Positions 55,101 to 62,208 of a stretch of DNA of 64,000 nt are shown one piece after another; position 1 is the first letter of the stretch, and the number at the start of each line of letters is the position of its first letter. The stretch is from JACVRN01 sp035276685. GTDB lineage: Bacteria; Acidobacteriota; Blastocatellia; Pyrinomonadales; Pyrinomonadaceae. Location of the stretch: positions 1-64,000 of the forward strand of contig DATELK010000221.1 of assembly GCA_035276685.1 (NCBI GenBank). Reading direction: 5' to 3'. Position numbers and translations under genes: made by a program. The notes beneath the pieces were generated by a model. That model ran no database searches, was not told where the DNA came from, and saw nothing but the letters and a program-made list of their open reading frames with translations.

Positions 55101-55761
55101 TGGCGCTGATGCGCCCAAGCTCAAGCAGGAGGGCGAGGTTATCAGGCTCTTCTACCAGCATGCTCTGCACGAGGCGCTGCGCTTCGGCCTCGTTCTCGCT
55201 GCCTCCCTGCCTCTCCGTCTCTTCGGCCAGCTTGTATGCGGCCAGCAGGTTTTTCGGATTCAGCTCGACCGCTTTACGAAGCGCGGCTATAGCTTCTGCC
55301 GAAAGGCCGCGACTGCTGTCAAGAAGACCAATCAGATAAGAGATGCGGTCGCTTTCCGGAGCGAGCAAGCGCGCCTTCTCTAATCTCTCGGCCGCCGCGT
55401 CGTAGTTCCTCTGGCGCAGGGCCAGCAAGCCCCAGTTGGCCCAGCCCGCGGGCTCGTCCGGCACAAGGCGCGTCACCTCTGCAAGACGGCTGTCGGCCCT
55501 CACGTCGTCCCCAACCTGAAGCGCGGCCAGCCCTACGTAGAAAGCCCTGACGACCTCGTTATATTCCTTGGAAGATTTTTCGGGGAGCTTGGAAGTCGCG
55601 CGGCACCCCGCGATGGCTGAAGCGAGAGCCAGCAGGAGAGCTAGCAGACCGGCGGCACGACGATACTTTTTGTAGGGAAACGGAAGGAGCACTTTGTTGC
55701 AGCAGCGCGCTCTGGAAGAGGCGAGCCGGAAACCCTGATTAAGCTTAAAATTCCTCCACAT
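52171..55761 (-). CDS. TPR plus FG-GAP plus UnbV lipoprotein with long C-terminal domain
   Basis: 1196 residues. Lipobox IAGC at C53; a GTG at 55692 would give a normal 29-residue lipoprotein signal and may be the true start. Residues about 75-260 are TPR (LAEVTRLVPDEPAGWANWGL, AIAALRKAVELNPKNLLAAY). A propeller follows (DFNYDFKTDLVL, DVEADGDLDIVL, DTNMDGVFDLLT), then ASPIC/UnbV ending IVWPNG. The last about 400 residues (from SCPFLFAFDGREMKF) form a domain I cannot name, shared with the divergent 55882 gene. First gene of the coupled UnbV/UnbU operon. Confidence 0.85.
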   Translation of the reverse strand: MWRNFKLNQGFRLASSRARCCNKVLLPFPYKKYRRAAGLLALLLALASAIAGCRATSKLPEKSSKEYNEVVRAFYVGLAALQVGDDVRADSRLAEVTRLVPDEPAGWANWGLLALRQRNYDAAAERLEKARLLAPESDRISYLIGLLDSSRGLSAEAIAALRKAVELNPKNLLAAYKLAEETERQGGSENEAEAQRLVQSMLVEEPDNLALLLELGRISAKRGDEGMLRVAVVKISERSANWPTEVQQQLSALQNVLSDPRQAATRIIFLRNVLVRVPEYRQSLARIKPPPGEEAEPFTKFLRMEAPTFAAAPADTALAFTPEQIQAEGNARWSFVGAVSMNGDGAPVVIRANGREIRLAGGATLPFPGGPSNVSPQPEGITGLDFNYDFKTDLVLAGAGGVRLMRQENPDSFVDVTAQTKLPASILNGSYTGAWAADVEADGDLDIVLGSVSGSVTVLRNNGDQTFTESRPFGNISGLMAFSWADLDGDGDPDAALVDNKGRLHLFSNERTGQFAERPAPANDVPVRATNVADTNMDGVFDLLTVRADGTIKSLSNQDEWQTWHVSDVAQVANAPNFIEGITRLLVADLDNNGGLDLLLTYSAPHLGGDPLEGSLGATIWLSDEQNRFALLDKPRVPELVFNVADLNSDGRLDILGLNAKWQAVKSTSRGSKNYHWQAIRPRAAQAVGDQRINSFGVGGEMEIRSGLLVQKRPITGPLIHFGLGEQQGADVARIVWPNGSVRAEFELKADQVITAEQRLKGSCPFLFAFDGREMKFVKDAVPWGSAIGLRINTLGTARVEATEEWYKIGREQLAPREGFYDLRITAELWETYYYDQLQLMTVDHPEGTEIFVDERFVIPPVKLAVTTVRTPQKIARALDDTGQDVTEVVSRLDERYLDTFGRGDYQGVTRDHYVEIDLGDNVPATGPLYLIAQGWMHPTDSSINVAISQGERVRARPLSLEVPDGRGGWVVAEANLGFPAGRKKICLIDLTKAFRPNTPRRLRLRTNLEVFWDSFEWAEGLPGAEIKTTRLNPEVADLRYRGYSVMSRADESSPEVPDYNRLASSKQIWRDLIGYYTRFGDVRELLMRADDRYVIMNAGDELTFRFAAPSAPPSGWVRDFIIIGDGWIKDGDYNSTFSKTVLPLPYHDKQEYTTPPGRLEDEEAYRRSPSDWQTYHTRYVTPDVFQNALRLRKER

Positions 55762-55797
55762 ATTACCATAGCCCCGTAATTCTAAAACTCTCGGGAA

Positions 55798-55827
55798 TTG
55801 AATTTATGACGCCGCCTGACCTATAGT
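55798..55827 (+). promoter_or_regulatory. Candidate promoter of divergent UnbV paralog
   Basis: TTGAAT (55798-55803), 18-base spacer, TATAGT (55822-55827). Predicted transcript start near 55834, after the ATG at 55831, which favours ATG 55882 as the start. Confidence 0.5.
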
Positions 55828-55881
55828 CGGATGCGTCTCCTTTCATTTCGGTCTTATAAGATTCAAACTCGATTACGGTCT

Positions 55882-58800
55882 ATGAAAGAGTTCGCGCATT
55901 CTCTCGCACTGGTGCTCATGGCTTTGCTCCTGTTGGCCTCCACGTCGCCTGTTATCAGGGACGCGCCTTCCCATCTTCAGAATCAAGCCTCTGCATTTCA
56001 GACGCGCGAGCAGGCCTATCGCGCCAACAACATAGGTGTGGCGCTGCTTGAGCAGTTCAAGTACAGGGAGGGCGCTGAGAGCTTCCGTCGCGCCTTGCAG
56101 CTTGAGCCGAAACTGGCTCTGGCTCGTATCAATCTGGCCATAGCGCTCTTTAACGTGCCTGACGCGGCGGGCGCGCAGAGAGAAGCGCAAGTAGCCGCGA
56201 CGCTTGCGCCGGACGCGCCGCAGCCGCATTACCTGCTAGGCCTGATAGCTAAATCGCAGAACCGCACGGAAGAGGCAATCGCGGCCTTTCAGCGCGTGCT
56301 TAAGATTGATGCAAGCGACGTGGGCGCGAACGTCAATCTGGGCCAGCTCTACATGCAGCAGCGAAAGTTCGCGGAAGCCGTGGCGGCTTTCCGCGCCGCG
56401 CTTATGGTTGAGCCGTACAACGGGACTGCGCTCTACAATCTCGGCACGGCGCTGCTTCGTGCGAACCAGCGCGAGGAAGGCCAGAGAGTCATAGCGCAGT
56501 TTCAGGAGCTGAGACAGCGCGGGAGCGGCACCACTCTCGGACAGAACTATCTTGAGCAGGGGCGCTACGCAGAGGCCGTCGCCTCCACAGGCATAGAGCC
56601 CGAGCTTGTTGACCGCGCGACACCGCCCGTCGCCTTTACCGACGCGACGCGAGCGATTCTGTCAGACTCAAGACTCAACACGAAAGAGACCGCGCAAGTC
56701 TCGTCTATCTACGGTCGCAGCTTGAAGGGACGCGAGTCCGGTGATGCCTTGAAGCGCGAGATTGCAGAAAGCTTCGGCGGCTCCGTAGTCCTCTTTGACT
56801 TCGACGGAGACGCAGACCTCGATTTATTCACGGCCGCGTCTTCCGGCCAGCAGCTCTATAGAAACGATGCTGGAAAGCTCGCGGAGATTACAGCGCAGTC
56901 GGGCGCTCTGGCGTCGAAGCAAGCTGCCACGCCCACGGGCGCGGTCGCCGGAGATTACGACAACGACGGCAGACCAGACCTGTTCGTGATACGAGACGGC
57001 GGCCTCTCGCTTTATCACAACGACGGCAACGGAAAATTCTCTGACGTGACGAGCGCAGCCGCGCTCCCCGCTTATCCTTATCTCGCTTCGTCCGCAGCCC
57101 TTCTGGACGCAGACCACGACGGCGACCTGGACATCTTCATAGCGGGCCTCGCAGACCTCTCGAAGGCTCCCAGAGGCGAAGCCGTCTTCCCGGAAGACTT
57201 CGCTGGCGCGCCCCTGATGCTCCTTCGTAATGACGGCAACGGAAAGTTCACGGACACGACCTCTGCGGCGAGGCTTGACGCTCCTGGCCATTGGGTAGCA
57301 GTTGTTCCGACAGACTTCAACAACAGGCGCGACGTAGACCTGCTGCTTCTGGATTACGGCAAAGCGCCAGCGCTCTACAGCAACCAGCGCGACGGCACCT
57401 TTCGCAACGTGGCCGAGGTCGTAGGCCTGACAGCTTCGGGCAGGTGGACTTGTGCGGCAGCCGGAGACGTGAATAAGGACGGCTACACGGACTTCTTCTT
57501 CGGCAGAAGCGACGGCGACGGCCTCTTCGCCGTAAGCGATGGACGCGAGCGCTTCAAGACTACACAAGCGCCCGCAGCGACCGCAGCCGCGAGCGGCGCA
57601 CAGCTTCTGGATTACGACAACGATGGCCTGCTCGACTGTCTGATGATGACGGACAAGGGGCTGAGAGTAGCGCGCAACGTGGGCGACGGCTGGACGGATG
57701 CGACCGCTAAGGCGGCAGCGAGCTTGAGAATGAGCGGCGCGCGTCTCTTCGCGGCTGGCGATATAGACGCGGACGGCGACACAGACATAGCCGCTCTTTC
57801 ATCTTCCGGGGAATTGACCATAGCGCGCAACGACGGCGGCAACAGCAACCAGTCCCTGCGCGTTAACCTGACGGGTAAGGTCAGCAATCGCAGCGGCATC
57901 GGCGCGAAGATTGAGGCGCGTGCAGGGAGCCTTATACAGAAGCTCGAAACCTATGCGGCGAGCCCCGCGCCCGCTCCGGCCGACGTGCTCTTCGGTCTTG
58001 GCAGGCGCTCCGGCGCGGACGCAGTGCGAGTGCTCTGGCCCGCAGGGATTGTTCAGGCAGAGACGGAGATTCCGGCGGCGACCGCGAGCGCGGCGGCGGG
58101 TAAAGCCTCCGCCCTGCGAGTCACGGAGCTTGACCGCAAGCCTTCGTCGTGTCCCTACCTGTATGCATGGAACGGCGAGCGCTTCGAGTTCATCACGGAC
58201 TTCATGGGCGGTGGCGAGATGGGTTATCTGGAAGCGCCGGGCCTTTATAATCATCCAGACCCGGTCGAGTACGTGCGTATTCGCGGCGACCAGTTAAGAG
58301 AGCGCGACGGGCGCTTTGAGCTTCGCGTCACCAACGAGCTTGAAGAAGCGCTCTTCCTAGACCGCTTGCAGTTGATTGCCGTCACGCATCCCGTGGGCGT
58401 AGAGGTCTATCCGAACGAAGGCATGACGAATCCTCCGCGCCCCTTCATTCTCTACAAGACGCGCGGCGCGCGGCCTCCGCTCGCAGCAACAGACGAGCAC
58501 GGGCACGACGTACTCTCCCGCATCACGCGCATGGATAGACAGTACCCGGACGACTTCCGCCGGGACGCTCTGCGCGGCTACGCCGAAGAGCACTCTTTGA
58601 CATTGAAGCTGGATGAAGAGAAGGCTGCGCGTGGGCGCGTGCTGCTGCTCCTGACAGGCTGGACTGATTACTCCTGGTCTAGCGACAACCTAGCGGCCGC
58701 GCAGGCAGGCAAGCAGGCACAGCTTCCCTCGCTTCAGGTGAAGGACGCGCAAGGGCGTTGGCGCACTGTCATTGAAGACATAGGCATCCCCGTGGGAAGA

Positions 58801-59472
58801 CCGCAGACCGTCACGGTTGACCTGACGGGCAAGTTCATAGGCCCTGGCCGGGAGGTGCGCATCAAGACCAACATGCGAATCCTCTGGGATGAGATTCTGG
58901 TGGACACTTCAGGCGGGGATTATCCGGCGGAGCTGACAAGGCTTGACCCTGCGGGGGCGGAGCTGCGCTGGCGCGGGTTCTCGCGCGAGGTCACGCCGGA
59001 CGGGCGAGAGCCCTTCGGCTACGACTACGAGCAGGTCTCTTTCACTTCGCCTTGGAAAGTGATGCCGGGCCGCTACACTCGTGAGGGAGACGTGCGCGAA
59101 CTGCTCTTAAGCTCAGACGACATGTTCGTCATCTCTCGCCCCGGCGATGCTCTGAGCCTGTGGTTTGACGCGCGCCGCTTGCCGCCGCTACGTGCAGGAT
59201 GGACGCGCACGTTCCTGCTCTACTCGGACGGCTACAGCAAGGAGATGGACATCAACTCCGCCATCCCCGACCAGGTGGGCCCGCTGCCCTTTCACGGGAT
59301 GACGAAGTATCCCTACACGGCCCCAGAAGCGTACCCCATGACCGAGGCTCGTAGAGCCTACATGGAGCGCTACAACACGCGAGTAGTGACGAGCGAGGTG
59401 CCGTCGATAGATGCTGTCTTGATTGGAGAAAGAGATTCCGAGGGAGCGGCGTTGAAAGGGGTGGAGAGATAA
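55882..59472 (+). CDS. Exported TPR plus FG-GAP plus UnbV protein with long C-terminal domain
   Basis: 1196 residues from ATG 55882 (MKEFAHSLALVLMALLLLAS), a good signal peptide. Domain order equals the divergent 52171-55761 product: TPRs (YREGAESFRRALQLEPKLAL, AIAAFQRVLKIDASDVGANV), propeller (DFDGDADLDLFT, DYDNDGRPDLFV, DADHDGDLDIFI), ASPIC/UnbV (LRVNLTGKVSNRSGIGA, FGLG, VLWPAG) and a 400-residue C-terminal domain from SCPYLYAWNGERFEF with WTDYSW and GREVRIKTNMRILWD. This one lacks a lipobox, so it is free in the periplasm or secreted. The two paralogs share a 70-base divergent promoter region. Confidence 0.87.
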   Translation: MKEFAHSLALVLMALLLLASTSPVIRDAPSHLQNQASAFQTREQAYRANNIGVALLEQFKYREGAESFRRALQLEPKLALARINLAIALFNVPDAAGAQREAQVAATLAPDAPQPHYLLGLIAKSQNRTEEAIAAFQRVLKIDASDVGANVNLGQLYMQQRKFAEAVAAFRAALMVEPYNGTALYNLGTALLRANQREEGQRVIAQFQELRQRGSGTTLGQNYLEQGRYAEAVASTGIEPELVDRATPPVAFTDATRAILSDSRLNTKETAQVSSIYGRSLKGRESGDALKREIAESFGGSVVLFDFDGDADLDLFTAASSGQQLYRNDAGKLAEITAQSGALASKQAATPTGAVAGDYDNDGRPDLFVIRDGGLSLYHNDGNGKFSDVTSAAALPAYPYLASSAALLDADHDGDLDIFIAGLADLSKAPRGEAVFPEDFAGAPLMLLRNDGNGKFTDTTSAARLDAPGHWVAVVPTDFNNRRDVDLLLLDYGKAPALYSNQRDGTFRNVAEVVGLTASGRWTCAAAGDVNKDGYTDFFFGRSDGDGLFAVSDGRERFKTTQAPAATAAASGAQLLDYDNDGLLDCLMMTDKGLRVARNVGDGWTDATAKAAASLRMSGARLFAAGDIDADGDTDIAALSSSGELTIARNDGGNSNQSLRVNLTGKVSNRSGIGAKIEARAGSLIQKLETYAASPAPAPADVLFGLGRRSGADAVRVLWPAGIVQAETEIPAATASAAAGKASALRVTELDRKPSSCPYLYAWNGERFEFITDFMGGGEMGYLEAPGLYNHPDPVEYVRIRGDQLRERDGRFELRVTNELEEALFLDRLQLIAVTHPVGVEVYPNEGMTNPPRPFILYKTRGARPPLAATDEHGHDVLSRITRMDRQYPDDFRRDALRGYAEEHSLTLKLDEEKAARGRVLLLLTGWTDYSWSSDNLAAAQAGKQAQLPSLQVKDAQGRWRTVIEDIGIPVGRPQTVTVDLTGKFIGPGREVRIKTNMRILWDEILVDTSGGDYPAELTRLDPAGAELRWRGFSREVTPDGREPFGYDYEQVSFTSPWKVMPGRYTREGDVRELLLSSDDMFVISRPGDALSLWFDARRLPPLRAGWTRTFLLYSDGYSKEMDINSAIPDQVGPLPFHGMTKYPYTAPEAYPMTEARRAYMERYNTRVVTSEVPSIDAVLIGERDSEGAALKGVER

Positions 59473-59481
59473 GCTGTTGCG

Positions 59482-59510
59482 AAAGCTCTCTTCAGAGAGC
59501 TTTTACTTCT
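59482..59510. terminator. Bidirectional intrinsic terminator
   Basis: AAAGCTCTC-TTCA-GAGAGCTTTT forms a 9-base stem with a T run on the plus strand and an A run on the minus strand. It lies between the convergent stops of the UnbV paralog (59472) and the metalloprotease (59503), overlapping the latter. Confidence 0.8.
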
Positions 59511-60201
59511 CTTCGAGTGAAGCCGTGAGGGGTTGACTATTATTTGCGCCCGCGTAGCCTGTTGCGACCACGTACTTGTCACAGGCGCTAGGCTCATAAA
59601 CATCGTTCCCCTTGTTCCTGCCCTTGAAGGCCGACATGGCGGTCGTGCCGCGTTTGCAGCCGTAGCAGTCGGCCAGCCCCATTGCATGACCAAGCTCGTG
59701 CGTTATCAAGCTCGTCAGTGCGTTCAAGTCTGTGACCGTAGGGCTCATTATGACAGTCATGCGAACGGAGCCGTTAGGCTTGGTGTAGAACTTAATCTCG
59801 CCCACGCGCTCCTTGCTCTTAGGCACGCCGCGCATGACCGTGATGGTCAACTCGTCGCGTACGACCGCTTCACGCTCGCCGCTATTAACAAAGATGACCG
59901 GAGAAGCTATCTCAAGGAGCGCGCGGTTCCAGTTGTTGACGCCGCGCGTGAGCGCCTCTACTTCGGCCCTGTTGAAGTTATCTTTCAGGTAGTAGACGCG
60001 CACCGGCTTAGTCGCGCTCAGACGCCAGCCCATAGCTTCCGGCGAAGTCTTCCCCGTCTGGCACTGCTTAGGCATAGACAGGGGCATCGTGCCGCCTCCC
60101 ACAGGGGCAGCAGGCCGGTCGCTCGCGTTCATGACCGGCCTGGCCCACAGCAGAGGGGAGAGACACAAGACAACACAGAGACTATAAAGAAATGGCTTCA
60201 T
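59503..60201 (-). CDS. Exported matrixin-type zinc metalloprotease
   Basis: 232 residues. Signal peptide about 1-21 (MKPFLYSLCVVLCLSPLLWA). The zinc motif HELGHAMGLAD at 168-178 gives H168, E169 and H172 with D178 as third ligand, followed by YGCKRGTTAMSAF, which corresponds to the Met-turn. VKIFN-like pattern TRGVNNWNRAL and GEIKFYTKPNG also fit metzincins of the M10/matrixin class. No propeptide cysteine switch is visible. It is second in an operon 29 bases behind an exported protein that follows a c-di-GMP riboswitch, so secreted proteolysis is probably tied to c-di-GMP. Confidence 0.82.
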   Translation of the reverse strand: MKPFLYSLCVVLCLSPLLWARPVMNASDRPAAPVGGGTMPLSMPKQCQTGKTSPEAMGWRLSATKPVRVYYLKDNFNRAEVEALTRGVNNWNRALLEIASPVIFVNSGEREAVVRDELTITVMRGVPKSKERVGEIKFYTKPNGSVRMTVIMSPTVTDLNALTSLITHELGHAMGLADCYGCKRGTTAMSAFKGRNKGNDVYEPSACDKYVVATGYAGANNSQPLTASLEEK

Positions 60202-60230
60202 CGCTAGTTAAAAGCCTTTATCGTTGCGGA

Positions 60231-60926
60231 CTACTTTCTGGCCATGCTGGTGCCGCTCACGGAGCGCATGGTGATGGCTACGTAGCTGCGCGCCGCGCCC
60301 GTGCGCTGCATCTCTGCGTCGCTGCGGAGCTTAAAGACGGCAGTCTGGCCCGGCTTCATCAGGACGTTGGCGTCAAAGTCCACGCTCTTCTGGCCGCCCT
60401 TAGACGTGACATCCACGAACCATGAGAGCAGCTTGACGCGGTAGTACTCGCCGTCGCTCGCGCTGCCCTTGTAGACGACAACTTCCGTCTGGCGGTTGAG
60501 CGTCGAAAGATAGCCGAAGCTGTTGGACGACATGCTGGCGTTGACCATGCGCGCGTTGTTGGAAGAAGGTGCGCGCTCAAGATTCAGCTCCGCCAGCTCG
60601 CCCAGAAAATTGGTGGCCGCCTGGCGCTTCTTGATGCTGGCGAGCCCGCTGTTCTGCAAGGACGAAAGCCTCGCCACGAACTGGTTGGTGTTCATGTTCA
60701 GGTAGCTGCCTGTGCGATTGATGCCAGCCTTCTCGGAGAGAAGCGCGTTCGGGTCTTCAGTGGTGAAGTAGGTGACTTCTATTTGAGACTGTAGGTTCCT
60801 GTCTACCGGCACGGGCACGCGCACGCCGTATCCTTCGACCGGACACGACTGAGCGTCCGCCTTGCTCACGTTGATTGTGAAGAGTGCCAGCAGCGAGAGG
60901 GCCATCACTAAGAATCTCTTGTTCAT
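60231..60926 (-). CDS. Exported protein of unknown function under riboswitch control
   Basis: 231 residues with signal peptide (MNKRFLVMALSLLALFTINV..., ends ADA-Q). AAGGAGATAG precedes the ATG. The mature protein shows a possible beta-rich C-terminal half (EVVVYKGSASDGEYYRVKLL, KPGQTAVFKLRSD) and a helical, Asn-rich middle. I do not recognise the family. The gene follows a 5' leader containing a c-di-GMP-I aptamer and precedes the matrixin protease by 29 bases, so it may be the protease's substrate, inhibitor or partner; this is inference from position. Confidence 0.78.
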   Translation of the reverse strand: MNKRFLVMALSLLALFTINVSKADAQSCPVEGYGVRVPVPVDRNLQSQIEVTYFTTEDPNALLSEKAGINRTGSYLNMNTNQFVARLSSLQNSGLASIKKRQAATNFLGELAELNLERAPSSNNARMVNASMSSNSFGYLSTLNRQTEVVVYKGSASDGEYYRVKLLSWFVDVTSKGGQKSVDFDANVLMKPGQTAVFKLRSDAEMQRTGAARSYVAITMRSVSGTSMARK

Positions 60927-61387
60927 TACTATCTCCTTATGTTGCTTGTCAGCCGGGCAGTCTTAATCCAGAGCGCCCTTAAGCCTTGGTCTTTCGGTAG
61001 GACTCCCGTGCCCTTCGCATTAGGAAAGTGAAGGGGCCGGAAAAAAGAGAGAGAAGAGCCTGTGACGGGTAGGCAGACGATTGAAGGGCCGAGCAAAACG
61101 CGAAGACGCGCCCCTCGCCGCAGAAGCTAATCGCTTCGTAGGCAGGGGATTGATTTAAGCTTGTGTCTGGTTTTCTAGAGCGGAAGGAGGTGTCGGGTTT
61201 GAAGAAAGTGGAATCACTCGAACAGGGACGCTCGCAGGGTGATTCCAGCCATGTCTTCGGCCGATTAAAGAGTGCGCCAAACATATCTTCGGCCCTCTCA
61301 TCCACCCTGAGCCCTGAAAGCTCAAGAGGTAGAGAGCGGCACGATACGCTTGTCGGCTGAAGTCAAGGCTTGTCTTCAGTATCGCCT
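60927..61387 (-). other. Structured leader between riboswitch and first gene
   Basis: About 460 bases without a convincing gene; short ORFs here (to 61305 and 61433) have no protein-like composition. On the minus strand it holds hairpins: CTGAAG-N11-CTTCAG near 61379-61357, TGGAATCAC-N21-GTGATTCCA at 61247-61209 followed by CTTTCTTC, and GAAGC-GATTA-GCTTC near 61138. One of these may be the expression platform. Confidence 0.5.
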
Positions 61388-61490
61388 TCGGCAACCAGAC
61401 AATCTCCCCGAAAATTGCTAGCAAAAGCTGCATTTTTTCGCCGGGAGACTCACGGCTTTGCGTCCCTGCCTCGCGGCAGGTTTGCCCTTA
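61388..61490 (-). promoter_or_regulatory. c-di-GMP-I (GEMM-I) riboswitch aptamer
   Basis: On the minus strand the aptamer starts AAGGGCAAACC (from 61489), then stem CCTGCC-GCGA-GGCAGG with a GNRA tetraloop, directly followed by GGGACGCAAAGCC, the hallmark of GEMM-I. The second stem GTCTCCC pairs with GGGGAGAT around a long AT-rich hairpin, and GGTTGCC (61396-61390) closes on GGCAAACC. The base matching G20 of Vc2 is G, favouring c-di-GMP over cyclic AMP-GMP. A consensus promoter lies 80 bases upstream. Confidence 0.9.
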
Positions 61491-61548
61491 TCGTGTACGA
61501 ACCGTCATGTAAAGAGCAGCGCCGCCGACAGGTTTCGACGACACTTGT

Positions 61549-61577
61549 ATTAAACATAGTTCAAAACCATTTGTCAA
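61549..61577 (-). promoter_or_regulatory. Sigma70-type promoter of riboswitch-led operon
   Basis: On the minus strand TTGACA (61577-61572), 17-base spacer, TTTAAT (61554-61549). Predicted transcription start near 61542, about 50 bases before the aptamer and about 615 bases before the ATG at 60926. Confidence 0.7.
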
Positions 61578-61656
61578 TACTTTCAATATTGGTCTTTAAT
61601 TGCATTACTGTTGTAGAGGCGGAAATTCAAGATTCTCGGCGCTCTTTCATCTCTTC

Positions 61657-61686
61657 TTGACTATTGGCGGGTGCTTGGCATAAAAC
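61657..61686 (+). promoter_or_regulatory. Candidate promoter of STAS gene
   Basis: TTGACT (61657-61662) with ATAAAA or TAAAAC 17-18 bases later (61680-61686). About 35 bases before the ATG at 61723; divergent to the riboswitch promoter. Confidence 0.45.
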
Positions 61687-61722
61687 CTGTGGGTAAATAG
61701 TTTGTTCGGGAGTTTTAGATAG

Positions 61723-62073
61723 ATGCTGACTATCAGGGAGCGTCAGGCCGGGGATGCAGTCGTCCTTGACCTTGAGGGCAACATTATCATGGGCGGCGGC
61801 AGCGCGGAGCTGCGCGACCAAATACGCCGTCTGATTCAGGAGGGCAAGGAGAAGGTCATACTGAACTTTGCCGGGGTCAAGTACATAGACTCAAGCGGCG
61901 TGGGCGAGCTGGTCTCGGGCTCCGTGGCTTTGAATCGAGTGAGCGGCCACCTGAGGCTTTTGAACCTGCCGCAGAAGGTCGAAGAGGTGATGGCCCTGAG
62001 CAGCCTTCTCTCTATATTCGAGGTCTACGACGACGAAGCGGAAGCGGTGCGTAAGTCTGCCGGCAATGCCTGA
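61723..62073 (+). CDS. STAS-domain anti-sigma factor antagonist
   Basis: 116 residues, one STAS domain (about 1-105). The phosphorylation-site motif is YIDSSGVGEL with S57/S58, as in SpoIIAA/RsbV; LRLLNLPQKVEEVMALS is the conserved following helix. In the family the unphosphorylated form binds an anti-sigma kinase and frees its sigma factor. No kinase or sigma gene lies beside it, so partners are encoded elsewhere. GGGAG lies before the ATG. Confidence 0.9.
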   Translation: MLTIRERQAGDAVVLDLEGNIIMGGGSAELRDQIRRLIQEGKEKVILNFAGVKYIDSSGVGELVSGSVALNRVSGHLRLLNLPQKVEEVMALSSLLSIFEVYDDEAEAVRKSAGNA

Positions 62074-62208
62074 GTCCGGCCAGTGTCTCGTTCGGCGGCC
62101 GCGACTCCCTGAGGGCCTGGCACACGGGAGTCGAGCCTCTCTATCCCTCACAGTTCCATTCATCAAACGTTCCCCCTTGTAATGTCTACAGTGGATTCTC
62201 TAAAGCAT

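Noticed and set aside
47670..59472. Enediyne biosynthetic cluster
   Set aside because: UnbU/UnbV homologs alone do not define it; no polyketide synthase, thioesterase or self-sacrifice protein is present.
60979..61433. Minus-strand ORFs of 92 and 108 residues
   Set aside because: They lie in the riboswitch and its leader, have low-complexity Ser/Arg/Pro composition and no ribosome-binding site.
61370..61660. Plus-strand ORF of 96 residues
   Set aside because: It is antisense to the riboswitch and its promoter; no family resemblance.
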